Source of the DNA: Pararhizobium sp.
Lineage (GTDB): Bacteria; Pseudomonadota; Alphaproteobacteria; Rhizobiales; Rhizobiaceae
Length of the DNA: 64,000 nucleotides
NCBI GenBank assembly: GCA_017794825.1
Contig: CP051237.1
Location: forward strand, 2,356,001-2,420,000
Direction of reading: 5' to 3'
Position 1 is the first letter of the stretch. Every line of letters begins with the position of its first letter. Positions 61,362-64,000 of this stretch are shown piece after piece. The position numbers and the translations under genes are program-made. The notes under the pieces are model-generated. The model was not told the origin of the DNA. It ran no database searches and saw only the letters and a program-made list of their open reading frames with translations.

Positions 61362-62183
61362 TTGAAAAAGCTGGCCGATCCCGATACTCAAATAAGACCG
61401 TCCGCAACGAAGCTGGTGCCAGCGGTTGAAAGGGCGACACGAATCCTCGATTATGTCGCGCGAACAAAAACCTATCCTGGCCTGTCTGATCTGGCCCGAG
61501 AACTCGGAGTTGCAAAGAGTTCGGTCCATACTCTATGCCGCACACTTGTCGAGCTCGACCTTTTGATACGCAGATCGGACCAGACCTACCAGCTCGGACC
61601 TCATCTGATGCGTTGGTCAAATGCATTCGCACAACAATCGGACGTTGCAACAGAATTTGCGTCACTGTGGGACAAGGAAACCGGCATGCCGGGGGCCACG
61701 ATCACGCTCACTGTTCTGGACGGCGGCGAGGTTGTCTATATCGCAGCCCGCAATTCGGAAGTCAGCCACTCACTCATAGATTTCCGCGCCGGCATGCGCC
61801 TGCCCGCCGCTTTCACGGCGACAGGAAAATCGTTTCTCAGTTTCATGAGCGAGTTCGAGGTCAAGCGGCTCTATTTAGACGGTCTTCCGCTTCCGCGCAC
61901 GCCTTATTCTGTGCAATCTATCGACGTTCTCTTGAAGCAACTTCATGAGACCCGTCAGCGCGGCTACTCGATCGACAATCAGGAGGTCGCGGAAGGAATC
62001 ATCTGCTTCGGCGCTTCGGTGCTGGATTCTCGGAATATGCCAATCGCCGGTGTCGCCGTTAGCCTCTTGGCGGAGGAAGTAACCAAAAACGAGCGCGAAG
62101 AGATCATTGCCAATATCCGACGGATCGCCACCCGTCTGTCTGCCCGCATGGGCGCAGATCTGGATCGTGCTCGCTTATCTTGA
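61362..62183 (+). CDS. IclR-family transcriptional regulator (BlcR-like)
   Basis: A 273-residue regulator. The N-terminal winged helix-turn-helix reads ERATRILDYVARTKTYPGLS and LARELGVAKSSVHTLCRTLV; the C-terminal ligand domain includes DGGEVVYIAARNSEVSHSLI, RLPAAFTATGKSFLS and VAEGIICFGASVLDSR. TTG 61362 with AAGG upstream is the only start giving a full-length protein. BlcR of Agrobacterium, which represses gamma-butyrolactone genes and responds to succinate semialdehyde, belongs to this family. Control of the divergent 13-gene run through the 61291-61325 palindrome is inferred. Confidence 0.88.
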   Translation: MKKLADPDTQIRPSATKLVPAVERATRILDYVARTKTYPGLSDLARELGVAKSSVHTLCRTLVELDLLIRRSDQTYQLGPHLMRWSNAFAQQSDVATEFASLWDKETGMPGATITLTVLDGGEVVYIAARNSEVSHSLIDFRAGMRLPAAFTATGKSFLSFMSEFEVKRLYLDGLPLPRTPYSVQSIDVLLKQLHETRQRGYSIDNQEVAEGIICFGASVLDSRNMPIAGVAVSLLAEEVTKNEREEIIANIRRIATRLSARMGADLDRARLS

Positions 62184-63226
62184 CGAGCAAGATCAAGCTC
62201 AGCGCTCCCATGTCGGAACAAGATTTTCTGAAGGTGTGATCAGAAAAGGCTCTTTATGGTTATTGATCGTGGTTGAAGGTCGAGACCAACGTCACCCAGG
62301 AGGTACTGGCCCCATATCACAATGGGCCAGTGGGAGCTAGCGATGTGCGGTCTCCAATCAAGCGCGGGCTTGATACGCGTACGTGTCTAATATGGCATGA
62401 TCTGATCGAAGAACGGTTTCCATTTCCCAGTTTTTGCTTGGCAAGCTCCGCTTCTGGTTGTGTTGCGGGATACTAGTTGGTTAGATTCGCTGCGGCAGCA
62501 CCATAGAAAACAAAATAAGCAATAAAAATCAGCTGTATAGTGTATTTTCATTTTCAGACGTCTACCTTTCAGTCCACCTACGGATATATGGTTGCCCCTT
62601 CACAGATTCATCCCGTGCATGCGGAGAACAGTTGGTTGCGGGGGCAGGATTTGTTGAAGCACCTACTGTAGAAATATGCGTTTAGGACACTCGACAATAC
62701 GATGGGCGACAAGTCTCATTCCCTACCGCTCTTACCCCAATCCTAGGCGCTTTCGCCCTAAATCCAGAACCGAAGTTGATATGCCATAGGCGATTCTGAT
62801 TGGAGTTTTCTGACATGGCGAAGGTGCTGGCGAGTAATACTGATAAGGAGAGCGCGGGTTCGACTACTGCAATGCCCTCAACTCCGGACTCTTTCCGGCC
62901 GAATTCAGAACGGCGAAAAAGTGCCATTTTTCGCCGTCAAGTGCGCTTGGGCTTTCGGCCGTTTGCTGACGTTCGACGAGGTTGTCAAAGTCGCCTTACA
63001 CGCTCCGAGAATAGATATGCGAATTCAACTTCCTTACAGGAATGGCCGGCCTCTGAGACCTTGCTATGTACGTCTAATCAGGAGGCATTTTCGGCCATTG
63101 ATTGAAGTGCTGAGTTCGGTACGTATCTGCTGGTTCGAAGACAATGTGGATGTCGGTTGACTGGCACCTTTCCCATCGCTTACTGCTTGGTCCAACTGTG
63201 CCCGAGATGGATCTGAGGTGTAAAGC
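62184..63226. other. Gene-poor stretch after the IclR gene
   Basis: No supported gene. CTGGCCC (62306-62312) and GGGCCAG (62324-62330) could form a hairpin ending the IclR transcript, without a clear U-run. Two overlapping frames between 62800 and 63160 (for example FAVKCAWAFGRLLTFDEVVK) are in different frames, lack good starts and match nothing I recognise; they may be relics of a decayed gene. Confidence 0.5.
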
Positions 63227-64000
63227 ATGGGTAAAAAACAGCTTGTCTTCATCGGTGGGCTCAATCGCGAAGCTCCATATTTCCAGGGCGCGCGCGGCGT
63301 GGGGCTCTCTGTGTTTAGTTTTGACGATCAGTCTCTGGAAACGGCCTTGCTCGCCGAATATGGCGGCATAGACAATCCCAGCTATCTTTCCGTGAATGAC
63401 GACGGCTCCCGGATCTATGCTAATTCCGAAATCTTCGGCTGGCCCGAGGGACTGGTGACGGCGCTTGCTTTAGATCGCGCAACGAACACGCTCTCCCATA
63501 TCAACATGCACGCGACGCTCGGCAGCATCACGGCGCACAACATGATAACGCGCGATGGCTCGAAGCTGCTGGTTTCGAACTACGCAATGGGCGACAGCGG
63601 CCCCGACCGCTCACTCGTTGTTTTCGGGCTGGGCGACGACGGAGGCCTGACGAACGTCCTATCCGCCGTCGCTCATGTCGGAACAGGGGCCGATCCGGAG
63701 CGTCAGGAACGTAGCCACGCCCACAGCTTAACTGAATTGAAGACGGGCGGCGTCGCTGTCGCCTGCGACCTTGGTCTGGACATGCTGATCGCCTACCGGC
63801 TTGATCCGGATGGTTCGTTGTCCCGACTCGACGAGTTGAAATTGGCACCTGGCTCCGGTCCGCGGCATCTGGCGTTGCATCCGGACGGCAAGATGATCTT
63901 CGTCATCAACGAACTAAACGCAACAATCTGCTCGCTGCGTATCGATGGTGAAACAGGCGCAATGAGCCTGCTCGACACGCAGTCCGCCGCCGATGCGAGC
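63227..64000 (+). CDS. Lactonase family protein, beta-propeller (6-phosphogluconolactonase/3-carboxymuconate cyclase-like), partial
   Basis: The first 258 codons of a gene that continues beyond the right edge. ATG 63227 follows TGAGGTG. The protein opens MGKKQLVFIGGLNREAPYFQ and shows repeated propeller blades: GGIDNPSYLSVNDDGSRIYA, ITRDGSKLLVSNYAMGDSGP, and the family signature GSGPRHLALHPDGKMIFVIN followed by ELNATICSLRIDGETG. These are hallmarks of the PF10282 lactonase family. It lies downstream of the IclR gene on the same strand after a 1-kb gap. A second lactonase beside the blc-like run suggests a broader lactone or sugar-lactone role. Confidence 0.88.
   Translation, partial: MGKKQLVFIGGLNREAPYFQGARGVGLSVFSFDDQSLETALLAEYGGIDNPSYLSVNDDGSRIYANSEIFGWPEGLVTALALDRATNTLSHINMHATLGSITAHNMITRDGSKLLVSNYAMGDSGPDRSLVVFGLGDDGGLTNVLSAVAHVGTGADPERQERSHAHSLTELKTGGVAVACDLGLDMLIAYRLDPDGSLSRLDELKLAPGSGPRHLALHPDGKMIFVINELNATICSLRIDGETGAMSLLDTQSAADAS

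Noticed and set aside
62800..63160. Two overlapping short frames as a real gene
   Set aside because: They are in different frames, neither has a family match or good start, and both fall in gene-poor DNA.
1..64000. CRISPR array, rRNA operon or complete insertion sequence
   Set aside because: I found no regularly spaced repeats, no rRNA-like sequence and no intact transposase with terminal inverted repeats.

Overview
The window reads as a GC-rich alphaproteobacterial chromosome or large replicon, most likely order Hyphomicrobiales (rhizobia and relatives). The basis is gene content and family resemblance: several Liv-type transporters, a CysK-glutaredoxin fusion, a blc-like lactone locus, P4-type integrase and sulfotransferase genes. 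I computed no base composition and found no rRNA or complete tRNA, so genus is not called. No CRISPR array was seen.

Region 1 (1-10.5 kb): the end of a Liv-type amino-acid/amide ABC system (ATPases and binding protein, minus strand) lies divergent from a PAS-LuxR regulator and a membrane class III adenylate cyclase. The hydantoinase/oxoprolinase pair hyuA-hyuB follows, then a divergent PCuAC-like / polytopic membrane pair.

Region 2 (8.2-24 kb) is a coherent catabolic regulon. It holds a second complete Liv-type transporter (10.7-15.4 kb), a nicotinamidase co-directional with a NicR/BpsR-like MarR regulator, and a divergent five-gene operon of molybdenum hydroxylase (FAD subunit, then fused 2Fe-2S/Mo subunit), 6-hydroxynicotinate-reductase-like protein, UPF0280 (ApbE-like) protein and DUF1185 protein. 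A ferredoxin-NADP reductase follows. Four copies of one palindromic operator (GTATAC-type core flanked by AAAT arms) sit just upstream of hyuA, the transporter, the marR/Mo-hydroxylase divergent promoter and the reductase. I read this as uptake and reductive breakdown of nicotinamide/nicotinate, with HyuAB a candidate for lactam opening.

Region 3 (24-45 kb) is mixed accessory DNA: XRE regulator, RidA, a TIM-barrel isomerase, a decayed HlyD exporter, the CysK-Grx fusion, a SABATH-type methyltransferase, and a surface-glycan patch of sulfotransferases, a two-domain glycosyltransferase and an FkbM methyltransferase. One sulfotransferase is cut by an in-frame TAA. Then come lipocalin, RecQ, a CSS-EAL phosphodiesterase and a P4-type integrase beside short repeats resembling a tRNA-Ser 3' end.

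Region 4 (45-64 kb) is a long co-directional run of 13 minus-strand genes starting at 61,205, divergent from an IclR regulator with a 35-bp palindrome between them. It combines a blc-like gamma-lactone pathway (metallo-beta-lactamase-fold lactonase, iron alcohol dehydrogenase, succinate-semialdehyde dehydrogenase) with an enlarged sugar-type ABC transporter, an alpha/beta hydrolase, an SCP2-like protein, a flotillin, an SSS-type symporter and a microbial-rhodopsin homologue in which the retinal-binding lysine is arginine. A partial beta-propeller lactonase follows at the window edge. This lysine-less rhodopsin plus flotillin inside a lactone-catabolism operon is the most unusual arrangement in the window.
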